64,000 nt of DNA, from NCBI GenBank assembly GCA_037974965.1, contig JBBPFI010000004.1:1426001-1490000 (forward strand), given 5' to 3'. This document shows, piece by piece, positions 11,752 to 21,307 of the stretch; the first letter of the stretch is position 1, and each line of letters opens with the position of its first letter. Position numbers and translations under genes: made by a program. Below the pieces are notes generated by a model. That model saw only the letters and a list, made by a program, of their open reading frames with translations. It was not told where the DNA came from and made no database searches. Source of the stretch: Dacryopinax spathularia. Taxonomy: Eukaryota > Basidiomycota > Dacrymycetes > Dacrymycetales > Dacrymycetaceae.

Positions 11752-12879
11752 ATGGCGTACCCTACAGTCCCAGGAATCCCCATGGTAATGGGTGATGTGG
11801 GTCCTCAAGTCTCTGCGGCAGCAGCCAGTGAGGCAGCCCCAACTGTCAACAATACAACCACTACGCAGGAACCTCGCGTCAAGACTGTGGAGGAACAACT
11901 GACTGACGAGCTCAAGGCATTGCAAGCTAGGATTGCACAGCTTGAAGTCATGCCCCGTCGTAACACCCCTGTGGCACCACCCGATATTTTCGATGGCACG
12001 CGTGCCAAAGCCGACACCTTTCTACGCCAACTCCGCATCAACTTCTTTGCCCGTCCATTGGACTTCCCAACCGCCAATGAATGCATCATCTTTGCCTTGT
12101 CCTACATGAAAGGAGGGATTGCTGGCACATGGGCAGACCGCCTAGTTGCTAACACCGATGATCCCGACAAACCGGCTGCACTGTCCTTCACCACGTGGAA
12201 TGAGTTTGAGAAACTCTTCCATCTCACATTCATGGACCCCGATCCTGAAGGCTCCGCACGCTTCAAGATGGATCAACTCAAGCAAGGGCAGAAGACGGCT
12301 GATGAATACGTATCCGCATTTCAAGAGCTAGCCACACGCACTCAGTATAACGATACTGCTCTGATGGAGAAATTCGAACGCGGCCTCAACAGCGCGCTTG
12401 TCAGCAAGATCTATGCACTGCCAGAAATGCCAACGAAACTGCAGGCATGGTATGACTATGCCCTTCGCTTTGATCGACAGCAGCGTAAGCTAGATGCACG
12501 CCGGCCATTCTCCAACAACAACACCCGATATGTCCGACAGACTACCACAAGCACCACCGCACGTTCATCTACTTCGGCTACGACCACCACACCAGCCCTG
12601 CACCCTGGTGAACCCATGGACATTGATTCCAACCGTCGTACTGGGCGCAAGATCACCTGCTACAACTGTGGCCAACCTGGACATATTGCCCGTGAATGCC
12701 CAGAGCCCAAGAAAGCCCGCATTCGTGCGACCGACACTGCGACAACCGATACCACACCTTTGAATGCCGATGGTGTGAGAGCGATCCTGAGAGAAGAGAT
12801 TGGCAAATTGCTCTCTTCCAACAAAGCGCTCCCAGCTCCACCTAAGGCAACCGAAGAATCACCCAAGGAGGATTTTTGA
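11752..12879 (+). CDS. element B gag
   Basis: 375 aa starting MAYPTVPGIPMVM. There is an N-terminal Ala/Thr-rich region with a short coiled-coil-like segment (VEEQLTDELKALQARIAQLEV, about residues 41-62), the capsid-like core about residues 75-240, and a CCHC zinc knuckle CYNCGQPGHIAREC at about residues 302-316. This is the structural protein that packages the element RNA. It overlaps the following pol frame by a few bases. Confidence 0.93.
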   Translation: MAYPTVPGIPMVMGDVGPQVSAAAASEAAPTVNNTTTTQEPRVKTVEEQLTDELKALQARIAQLEVMPRRNTPVAPPDIFDGTRAKADTFLRQLRINFFARPLDFPTANECIIFALSYMKGGIAGTWADRLVANTDDPDKPAALSFTTWNEFEKLFHLTFMDPDPEGSARFKMDQLKQGQKTADEYVSAFQELATRTQYNDTALMEKFERGLNSALVSKIYALPEMPTKLQAWYDYALRFDRQQRKLDARRPFSNNNTRYVRQTTTSTTARSSTSATTTTPALHPGEPMDIDSNRRTGRKITCYNCGQPGHIARECPEPKKARIRATDTATTDTTPLNADGVRAILREEIGKLLSSNKALPAPPKATEESPKEDF

Positions 12880-15800
12880 AATGGTCGACCAAACGGGACA
12901 CATTGCCCTCGACCAATCGCTTTGCTGTTTTAGCCGAGTTGGATGCAAATGACAATGACTATGCCATTATGCCCTCGCCTAAGCCTGCAACCGTGTCCAC
13001 CCAATCCATTCCCATTCCTGAAACACCCTTACCACCCAAGATCTATATTCGCTCGGTCTCACCGCTCAACTCCACGGAACTCTCTCTGGGCTTGCAAGCA
13101 CTGGACTCCGGCGAATCCTTCACCACCACTGCACTCCTTGACTCAGGTGCTACTGGCATGTTCATCGACTCCGAATATGTTAAGTACCGAAATTTAACCA
13201 CAAAACGACTCCCACGTGCCATCCCTGTATACAATATCGATGGGACACTGAATGAGGGAGGTTCGATTCGTGAAGAAGTAGACCTCATCATGAAGTTCAG
13301 GGACCACACCGAACGCACCACATTCCAAGTCACCAGCCTGGGTCGACGGACCGTCATTGTTGGCCATACCTGGCTTCGACTTCACAATCCCGAAATCAAC
13401 TGGGTCACTGGTGAAGTGAAGATGTCGCGCTGCCCACCCCGGTGCACTGCCCGTACCACCAACCCGGCCAACATACCTCCCAACAAGATCACTCAAATCC
13501 CTGTACCTCTTGCCGTCTTTGCCATTGATACCACCGAATCCGAGGACCAGGCCAAACCTGCTGTAGAAGTGTTGGAGCCTACCGATCGCATCCTGGTTGC
13601 CTGGCTTCCGCCAACTGGTCCCACCATCCAGGCCACAGAAACTGCATCCACGCGACTGGCAGCTGAAGAAGCCAAGCATCATCAACAGGAAGAAAGTTTT
13701 GAAGCATTGGTTCCACCGGAATACCACCACTATCAAGACGTATTCTCCAAGGATTCATTTGACGAACTACCTCAACACCGACCATGGGACCATGCCATCG
13801 AACTGAAACCGGGTTCAGAACCAAAGGGCTCCCGAGTCTATCCGCTCTCTTTAGATGAGCAGAAGGAGCTTGATGAATTCCTGAAGGAGAACCTGGCCTC
13901 TGGACGTATTCGCCCATCCAAGTCCCCCATGGCAGCTCCTGTATTTTTTGTCAAGAAGAAAGATGGCCGTTTACGCCTTGTCCAAGACTACCGCAAGCTC
14001 AACGAGATGACTATCAAGAATCGCTATCCAATTCCGCTTATCTCTGACCTTGTTAACCAACTACGTCATGCTCAATGGTTCACCAAGTTGGATATTCGCT
14101 GGGGCTACAACAACATACGTATCAAAGAGGGCGACGAGTGGAAGGCAGCCTTCCGTACCAACCGTGGCTTGTTCGAACCTCTAGTCATGTTCTTTGGCCT
14201 TACCAACAGTCCAAGCACCTTCCAGACCATGATGAATGACATCTTTCGGGACCTCATCGATGCCGGACGTGTGGTCGTCTATCTGGATGACATCCTGATC
14301 TTTTCGGACAACCTTGAAGACCACCGCCAGACAGTCCTGCAAGTCTTGGAACTTCTCCGTCAACACAAGCTCTACCTTCGCCCAGCCAAATGTGAATTCC
14401 ATAAGGAGACCATTGAGTACCTTGGTCTCATCATTGGGAGGGGCACTGTCACCATGGATCCTGTGAAAGTGGAGGGCGTCTTGAAATGGCCAACCCCTAC
14501 CAACCTGACAGAAGTCCAATCTTTCATTGGTTTCTGTAACTTCTACCGCCGCTTTATCAAAGATTTCTCCACCATTGCCCGGCCACTCCACGACCTCACC
14601 CGAAAAGATACCCCTTTCACATGGGGCTCCGATCAGCAAACTGCATTCGAGCACCTGAAGGAAGCCATCACCTCACACCCCGTGCTTGCCTTTCCAAATG
14701 AAGATAAACCCTTCCGAGTAGAGGCAGACAGCTCTGACTATGCCACTGGAGCTGAACTCTCTCAACTGGGGGAGGATGGCAAATGGCACCCCGTCGCATT
14801 CATGTCCAAGAGCCTCTCTGAAACAGAACGAAATTACGACATCCATGACAAAGAACTACTGGCAATCATCCGAGCGCTTGAAGAATGGCGTCACTTCCTG
14901 GAAGGAGCCAAACACCAGTTTGAGATCTACACCGACCATCAAAATCTCAAGTACTTCCAGACTGCTCAGAAGCTGACTCGACGCCAAGCACGCTGGTCAC
15001 TCTTCCTCTCCCGATTTGACTTTGTTCTGGTCCATCGTGCTGGCAAACAAAGCGGTAAACCCGATGCCCTCTCGAGACGAGCGGACCAAAAGAGGGGGGA
15101 GAACGATAACACCGATCAAATTTTGCTTCGTCCACACTGGTTCAAGATTGCTGCAGCACAACGTGGACACGCCCTTATCACTGGTGCTGAACGAGATCTC
15201 CTGCGAGAAATACGGAATTGCAAGGACCAAGATGAAGCTGTGGTCAAAGCGATTGAAGAAATGAAGGCTGCTGGCACTAGTCGCCTTATTGGCTCTGAAT
15301 GGGCAGAAGAATCTGGCCTTATCCTATTCCGAGGAAAGGTTTACGTGCCCAAAAACGATGCACTCCGAACAAAGATTGTACGACTTCATCACGACACACC
15401 TGTGGCAGGACATCCAGGTCGATGGAAGACACTCGAACTGGTCTCAAGAAACTACTGGTGGCCTAATATCAGCCGATTCATTGGGCGTTATGTGACGACG
15501 TGCCATGCCTGTAACCGCACCAAGGTGTACCCTCAAGCTCCTACTGGGCAACTTATGCCAAACCGAATCCCTACCCGACGCTGGCAATGCGTAACTACAG
15601 ACCTGATTACCTCCCTCCCACCATCAAATGGACATGATGCCATCTTTGTTGCTGTGGACCGGCTCACCAAGCAAGCACACTTTGCACCAACCCAGAATGA
15701 AGTGTCCTCCTTGGGTATTGCTCGACTCTTCCGTGACAATGTTTGGAGACATCATGGACTCCCAGAAGAAATCATCAGTGATCGAGGAACACAGTATGTG

Positions 15801-16766
15801 TCAGCCTTCATGAGAGAACTCAATCGCCTCTTGGATATCAAGACTTCCGCCTCTAGCGCCTACCATCCACAGACTGATGGTCAAACGGAACGCATCAACC
15901 AGGAGATTGAGCAGTACCTACGCCTGTTTGTCAATTATCGGCAGGATGATTGGGTTGACTGGCTCCCTCTTGCTGAGTTTGCATACAACAACCGTGTTCA
16001 AGCCTCTACGCGCATGTCACCCTTTATGGCCAACACCGGACAAAATCCCCGCATGGGTACTGAACCCATCCGTGACTCTCCCATTGAAGGAGTCAATGAT
16101 TTCCTCACCTGCATGAACAAGCTACAAGAGGAATGCACGGCTGCCCTGAAGCAAGCATCCGAGGACATGGCACGCTTCTATGATCTCCACCATGGCCAAA
16201 CACCTAACTACCAACCTGGAGACAAAGTCTGGCTAGACTCGCACAATATCAAGACAACAAGACCGGCCAAGAAACTGGATGACAAATGGTTCGGACCCTT
16301 CGAGATCCTTGAAAAGATCAACAATAATGCATATCGACTCAAACTCCCCAGCAGTTTCCTTATTCACCCTGTCTTCCATGTCAGCAAACTGCGTCGCTAC
16401 CAGGAAAGTGATCTCCCTGGCCGCCCTCAAGAGAAACGGCCACCCCCCGCTGTAGTCCAAGATGGAGTACCACAATGGGAACTCGAACGTATCGATGACA
16501 GCCGTCTCCGCCGTGGCAAGCTAGAATATCTCGTCAAGTGGAAGGGCTACCCCAACTCTGAACGCACTTGGGAACCAGAAGCACAACTCCGTGAAGATGT
16601 GCCCAAGGCTATCCGTGACTTCCACACCAAGCACCCATCCGCGCCTGGACGAATTTCGGCACTCACATTCCAACGACTTCCATTTCAACAACTGGAGAAC
16701 TACACGACTCCCTCACCAAAGGTTCTCTTCAGTTGGACTGAAGGGCGTGCTCAACAACACCAGTAA
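12876..16766 (+). CDS. element B pol polyprotein
   Basis: About 1296 codons. Protease DSG is near residue 89, RT YLDD near 469, an RNase H region near 617-720, the integrase HHCC finger from about 838, the integrase core from about 907, GPY/F after 1130, and the chromodomain about 1214-1240. The chromodomain normally tethers integrase to modified histones and biases insertion sites. The frame begins inside the gag end without its own clear ATG, consistent with expression as a gag-pol fusion product in this family. Confidence 0.94.
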   Translation: MKWSTKRDTLPSTNRFAVLAELDANDNDYAIMPSPKPATVSTQSIPIPETPLPPKIYIRSVSPLNSTELSLGLQALDSGESFTTTALLDSGATGMFIDSEYVKYRNLTTKRLPRAIPVYNIDGTLNEGGSIREEVDLIMKFRDHTERTTFQVTSLGRRTVIVGHTWLRLHNPEINWVTGEVKMSRCPPRCTARTTNPANIPPNKITQIPVPLAVFAIDTTESEDQAKPAVEVLEPTDRILVAWLPPTGPTIQATETASTRLAAEEAKHHQQEESFEALVPPEYHHYQDVFSKDSFDELPQHRPWDHAIELKPGSEPKGSRVYPLSLDEQKELDEFLKENLASGRIRPSKSPMAAPVFFVKKKDGRLRLVQDYRKLNEMTIKNRYPIPLISDLVNQLRHAQWFTKLDIRWGYNNIRIKEGDEWKAAFRTNRGLFEPLVMFFGLTNSPSTFQTMMNDIFRDLIDAGRVVVYLDDILIFSDNLEDHRQTVLQVLELLRQHKLYLRPAKCEFHKETIEYLGLIIGRGTVTMDPVKVEGVLKWPTPTNLTEVQSFIGFCNFYRRFIKDFSTIARPLHDLTRKDTPFTWGSDQQTAFEHLKEAITSHPVLAFPNEDKPFRVEADSSDYATGAELSQLGEDGKWHPVAFMSKSLSETERNYDIHDKELLAIIRALEEWRHFLEGAKHQFEIYTDHQNLKYFQTAQKLTRRQARWSLFLSRFDFVLVHRAGKQSGKPDALSRRADQKRGENDNTDQILLRPHWFKIAAAQRGHALITGAERDLLREIRNCKDQDEAVVKAIEEMKAAGTSRLIGSEWAEESGLILFRGKVYVPKNDALRTKIVRLHHDTPVAGHPGRWKTLELVSRNYWWPNISRFIGRYVTTCHACNRTKVYPQAPTGQLMPNRIPTRRWQCVTTDLITSLPPSNGHDAIFVAVDRLTKQAHFAPTQNEVSSLGIARLFRDNVWRHHGLPEEIISDRGTQYVSAFMRELNRLLDIKTSASSAYHPQTDGQTERINQEIEQYLRLFVNYRQDDWVDWLPLAEFAYNNRVQASTRMSPFMANTGQNPRMGTEPIRDSPIEGVNDFLTCMNKLQEECTAALKQASEDMARFYDLHHGQTPNYQPGDKVWLDSHNIKTTRPAKKLDDKWFGPFEILEKINNNAYRLKLPSSFLIHPVFHVSKLRRYQESDLPGRPQEKRPPPAVVQDGVPQWELERIDDSRLRRGKLEYLVKWKGYPNSERTWEPEAQLREDVPKAIRDFHTKHPSAPGRISALTFQRLPFQQLENYTTPSPKVLFSWTEGRAQQHQ

Positions 16767-17475
16767 TCGTCCAAAAGGCAAAACAAGCAACAAGAGAAGC
16801 CATCTACGCGAACACATTGCCGACATTGCAGACGACAACTCAAGCACTTCTCCCATGCCCACGCCAGCTGCCCATCCTCCAGAAACCACCTCACAGCCCA
16901 CTCCATGCCCGGACGAAGTCGATCCCCGTCAATATCCTCCACTCGCTTCCAACGCTTTGGTATCCGACGATGGATTTTTGGGGCCTGCCCTCCAAAGCTG
17001 GCCAAAAAGCTATCATGATGTTAGCGTCAATTACAACCAATAACAGGATGGCGTACTCAGCACGAAACGGGCCGCACTCACTCCATGGGTCCCGCAGGCA
17101 ACAGAAAAGGCAGCTTGGCCACTCCGGCAACCGCACGCACTCCCGCCATTCCACCACGCAGCATCGACACCGCTCCAACCCCACCTGTGTCTCCCCCCTG
17201 GCCAGAAACCGTCCCACCACAACCTGAACCCATGGCGTTGCTGGGAGCTCCTCCAATACCACATCCCCACGCGCCTTCCACCTTAAGGACGAGGTCACTA
17301 GTCTCAAGGTCAGCAAAGCCATCACATTGCCAATAACCGTACCTGGGTCCATGATGGTCGAACGCAAGAGACACAGGAGCCCCCAACCAACCGAGACACC
17401 ATCAATGACTGTAATGTCAACACTGCCACCCACAACCACGTGCTCTGGGGCATTGCACCTTAAGGAGGGGGGTGA
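16767..17475 (+). other. element B 3' internal region with polypurine tract
   Basis: Lies between the end of pol and the 3' LTR. A second frame that starts inside pol stays open to 17043 (KGKTSNKRSHLREHIADIADDN). The polypurine tract AAGGAGGGGGG sits at 17462-17472, three bases before the LTR, where it would prime plus-strand synthesis. This region is about as diverged from element A as the LTRs are, and far more so than most of pol. Confidence 0.6.
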
Positions 17476-18190
17476 TGTCAGGGGACGTACCTTTTTCGAC
17501 CCTAAAGCCTGGACTCCCGATCACGACTGCATGCCCATGGCCACCCAGCAAGAGCTTCTATCGCCTATCTCCACCGATCACCGGCGATAGGACTAATGCC
17601 GGTGCCGCCCAGAAGCCTAGTCAATGGCCAGATGTGCCACCAGCCAGGGACGTGCCGCTCGTGCCATTGTTGCCGCCGTCGGCGGTTGCCACCTTAACCC
17701 CACCATCTTCCAACGGATTCCTATCGATTCTAAGCGCCCAGGGACCAGCTACAGGACCCACAGCCATGGGCCCGGGCATACGCACAGGTTTGAGTATGCA
17801 CTGCCATGACACCACGCACTGCCATGCACTGCCATGGAGTCATCCTGACACGCTATGACTGTACTGCTGTGCTATACTCATCCCTTACTCAGTCCCTAGT
17901 CATTCTGACGTCTTCTGACACATTCTGACGCGTTCTGACGCTTTCTGAGGTCTTCCAGAACCTCCCGTAGCAAGGGATAGCCTTTAGGGCTCCCGGGTAT
18001 AAATATAGAGCCTTTAGGGCCTCTATCCCCTTAGATCCGGTCTCTGGGGAAATTCCACCATTGTAACTACCTAGGCACTCGATCCAATACACTCTCTGTC
18101 ATCCCTAAGCGACCCCTCTTACCCTCTCTGGACGCTACCCCGTCTATCTGTTCACCCACAGTAGCCTTGTTATTGTGGTGTGCCCTCACA
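17476..18190 (+). repeat. element B 3' LTR
   Basis: 715 bp, same as 10959-11673 except for one base seen near the right end. It is followed by the TGGGG target duplication and then element A gag. Confidence 0.95.
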
Positions 18191-19305
18191 TGGGGTGATT
18201 CTTCAGTTGCCTTAGGTGGGGCTGGGAGCGCTTTGTTGGAAGAGAGCAATTTGCCAATCTCTTCTCTCAGGATCGCTCTCACACCATCGGCGTTCAAAGG
18301 TGTGGTGTCGGTTGTGATAGTGTCGGTTGCACGGATGCGGGCTTTCTTGGGCTCTGGGCATTCACGGGCGATATGTCCAGCTTGGCCACAGTTGTAGCAG
18401 GTGATCTTGCGCCCAGTACGACGGTTGGAATCAATGTCCATGGGTTCACCAGGGTGCAGGGCTGGTGTGGTGGTCGTAGCCGAAGTAGATGAACGTGCAG
18501 TGGTACTCGTGGTGGTCTGTCGGACATATCGGGTATTGTTGTTGGAGAATGGCCGGCGTGCATCTAGCTTACGCTGTTGTCGATCAAAGCGGAGGGCATA
18601 GTCATACCATGCCTGCAGCTTCGTTGGCATTTCTGGCAGTGCATAGATCTTGCTGACAAGCGCGCTGTTGAGGCCGCGTTCGAATTTCTCCATCAGAGCA
18701 GTATCGTTATACTGAGTGCGTGTGGCTAGCTCTTGAAATGCGGATACGTATTCATCAGCCGTCTTCTGCCCTTGCTTGAGTTGATCCATCTTGAAGCGTG
18801 CGGAGCCTTCAGGATCGGGGTCCATGAATGTGAGACGGAAGAGTTTCTCAAACTCATTCCACGTGGTGAAGGACAGTGCAGCCGGTTTGTCGGGATCATC
18901 GGTGTTAGCAACTAGGCGGTCTGCCCATGTGCCAGCAATCCCTCCTTTCATGTAGGACAAGGCAAAGATGATGCATTCGTTGGCGGTCGGGAAGTCCAAT
19001 GGACGGGCAAAGAAGTTGATGCGGAGTTGGCGTAGAAAGGTGTCGGCTTTGGCACGCGTGCCATCGAAGATATCGGGTGGTGCCACAGGGGTGTTACGAC
19101 GAGGCATGACTTCGAGCTGTGCAATCCTAGCTTGCAATGCCTTGAGCTCATCAGTCAGTTGTTCCTCCACAGTCTTGGCGTGAGGTTCCTGCATAGTGGT
19201 TGTATTGTTGACAGTTGGGGCTGCCTCACTGGCTGCCGCCGCAGAGACTTGAGGACCCACATCACCCATCATCATGGGGATTCCTGGGACTGTAGGGTAC
19301 GCCAT
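18191..19305 (-). CDS. element A gag region
   Basis: Starts at MAYPTVPGIPM (19305) and carries the gag core (DIFDGTRAKADTFLRQLRINF, WADRLVAN, FKMDQLKQGQKTADEYVSAFQEL) and a CCHC zinc knuckle, CYNCGQAGHIAREC. Its 3' portion is interrupted by element B, whose LTR abuts at 18190, with the TGGGG duplication at 18191-18195. It differs from element B gag at only a handful of residues. Confidence 0.93.
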
Positions 19306-19383
19306 AGAGGTGTAGAGTAAAGCTCAGAGGTAGGAGTAGAGTAGGGAATAGCAGTAGGGTTGTTGTCGGCAGATCCGGTCTTC

Positions 19384-20099
19384 TGTGAGGGCACACCACA
19401 ATAACAAGGCTACTGCGGGTGAACAGAGAGACGGGGTAGCGTCCAGGGAGGGTACAAGGGGTCGCTTAGAGATGATAGAGAGTGTATTGGATCGAGTGCC
19501 TAGGTAGTTACAATGGTGGAATTTCCCCAGAGACCGGATCTAAGGGGATAGAGGCCCTAAAGGCTCTATATTTATACCCGGGAGCCCTAAAGGCTATCCC
19601 TTGCTACGGGAGGTTCTGGAAGACCTCAGAAAGCGTCAGAACACGTCAGAATGTGTCAGAAGACGTCAGAATGACTAGGGAATGAGTAAGGGATGAGTAT
19701 AGCACAGCAGTACAGTCATCGCGTGTCAGGATGACTCCATGGCAGTGCATGGCAGTGCGTGGTGTCATGGCAGTGCATACTCAAACCTGTGCGTATGCCC
19801 GGGCCCATGGCTGTGGGTCCTGTAGCTGGTCCCTGGGCGCTTAGAATCGATAGGAAGCCCTTGGAAGGTGGTGGGGTTAAGGTGGCAATCCGCCGATGGC
19901 GGCAATAAGGGCATGAGCGGCACGTCCCTGACTGGTGGCACGTCTGGCCATTGACTAGGCTTCTGGGCGGCACCGGCATTAGTCCTATCACCGGTGATCG
20001 GTGGAGATAGGCGATAGAAGCTCTTGCTGGGTGGCCATGGGCATGCGGTCATGATCGGGAGTCCAGGCTTTAGGGTCGAAAAAGGTACGTCCCCTGACA
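19384..20099 (-). repeat. element A 5' LTR
   Basis: 716 bp. On the element strand the order is phased TTCTGAC repeats, TATAAATATA, and the predicted RNA start AGATCCGGTCT (plus-strand 19531-19541). Just inside the LTR, at plus-strand 19371-19381, lies the complementary 11-mer that would act as primer-binding site. Confidence 0.95.
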
Positions 20100-20537
20100 G
20101 CCGATGAGTCCGCTATCCAGCCCAGTCCTGCTTTCCTCCCAATCCGTTATTCCTGCGAGTCCGGTATTCCTAGCGAGTCTGGTTATGCCGATGAGTCCGC
20201 TATCCAGCCCAGTCCCGCTGTCCTCGCAAATCCGTTATTCCTGCGAGTCCGGTATTCCTAGCGAGTCTGGTTATGCCGATGAGTCCGCTATCCAGCCCAG
20301 TCCCGCTGTCCTCGCAAATCCGTTATTCCTGCGAGTCCGGTATTCCTAGCGAGTCTGGTTATGCCGATGAGTCCGCTATCCAGCCCAGTCCCGCTTTCCT
20401 CCCAATCCGTTATTCCTGCGAGTCCGGTATTCCTAGCGAGTCCGGTTATGCCGATGAGTCCGCTATCCAGCCCAGTCCTGCTTTCCTCGCAAATCCGTTA
20501 TTCCTGCCAGTCCGGTATTCCCAGCAAGTCTGGTTAT
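20100..20537. repeat. 88-bp tandem repeat array, right part
   Basis: Units start at 20100, 20187, 20275, 20363 and 20450, with spacing 87-88 bp; the one-base shorter spacings come from a CCCAATCC versus CGCAAATCC variant. With the left part, the array before insertion held about six full units. Within each unit the sequence splits into four 18-bp and one 16-bp related segments, each with a core like ATTCC..GAGTCCG. The array decays at TGGTTATTTGAG near 20537. Confidence 0.93.
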
Positions 20538-21307
20538 TTGAGTAGGGAGCATCTGGTTTCAGTGTGCTAGGCGGAGGGTGGGCCGGCGAGGAATCGGTGA
20601 GCCCATGCGGCGGCGGCTTGGCTCAGGGACCCTGTGTCAGATAGACCTGTCAGCTCTTGCCCGCGCTACGTTGCGAGCTCCTGTGACTCGCAAAAGCCGG
20701 CTGCCAGCAGACACCGACGATCGATGCATTCCTTTCGATACATACCGGCACATGTCGTCACGTGAGTCACCAGACTTGGATTAGAAGAGTGTCTGCTACC
20801 TTACAAAACATCGATGTCTCGAAGTCGTAGGCTGACATAGGCCGCGAAGGTGTGGACAACACTGTAGCCATTTCGATGTGTCGAAATTTGCTTCTGGACC
20901 TCGAGGTTCTGAGAACGCGCGGATGCGCCCGCAGTCGATGTGGTTCAGGGTGACACCCCGACTAACCCGCATCTGTCTGTTCTTAGCACCTTCAGTACTG
21001 TCCGTGCAAGACAACATGAACCGTCTCACACCGTGTACGACGACCATCTCCTATACGACACCTGGCGAGTTGCGACAAGCATTTGCATTCAGACCGATTC
21101 AGCTCCCGACGGGTTTGACACGCGCTGGCAGCAACGACGTCATAGTTCGGAGGTATCGTAAGGTTATGGCTGATACCGACGTCTCTCCCGGGAAATATCA
21201 GCAATGCCCGGTCGTGCGTATCAACCGCGACTTGGTCGCCTACCTGCTGGGTGGAGTCCTACAGCATTTTGCTGAGCTGAGAGGCGATGGGAGACGCTGG
21301 GACGACG
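20538..21307. other. intergenic, nothing assigned
   Basis: Between the repeat array and the F-box gene. An open frame of 151 codons at 20878-21333 has no recognisable domain and runs into the F-box gene in another frame, so I do not call it. Confidence 0.5.

Larger units (their letters stand above)
10959..18190 (+). mobile_element. Ty3/gypsy chromovirus, element B (inner, looks whole)
   Basis: A 7232-bp element on the plus strand inserted into the gag region of element A, with target duplication TGGGG at 10954-10958 and 18191-18195. The LTRs are 715 bp each (10959-11673 and 17476-18190) with one difference seen by eye, so the insertion is very recent. It has LTR, primer site, gag, pol, a 0.7-kb 3' region, a polypurine tract and LTR. 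Gag and pol lie in overlapping frames, an arrangement many Ty3/gypsy elements express by ribosomal frameshifting. No break was noticed. Confidence 0.96.
5629..20099 (-). mobile_element. Ty3/gypsy chromovirus, element A (outer, split by element B)
   Basis: The element lies on the minus strand with 716-bp LTRs at 5629-6344 and 19384-20099, beginning TGTGAGGG and ending CCCTGACA as read on the plus strand. It is flanked by the 5-bp target duplication GCCGA (5624-5628 and 20100-20104). Subtracting element B and its duplication leaves about 7234 bp. Order from its own 5' end: LTR, gag, (insertion of B), pol with protease, RT, RNase H, integrase and chromodomain, a 0.7-kb region, LTR. I saw no difference between its two LTRs by eye, so it is very young. 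It is broken by the nested insertion of B in the gag region. Confidence 0.95.

Noticed and set aside
5629-18190. Large inverted repeat as a fold-back DNA transposon
   Set aside because: The arms are explained fully by two LTR elements nested in opposite orientation, each with its own LTR pair and target duplication.
5508-20537. CRISPR-like array
   Set aside because: Repeats are directly adjacent with no unique spacers and the DNA is eukaryotic.
20104-20570. Repetitive proteins read from the 88-bp array (SPLSSPVPLSSQ...)
   Set aside because: The unit length is not a multiple of three, the frame shifts between units, and there is no start or splice context. It is a tandem repeat, not a gene.
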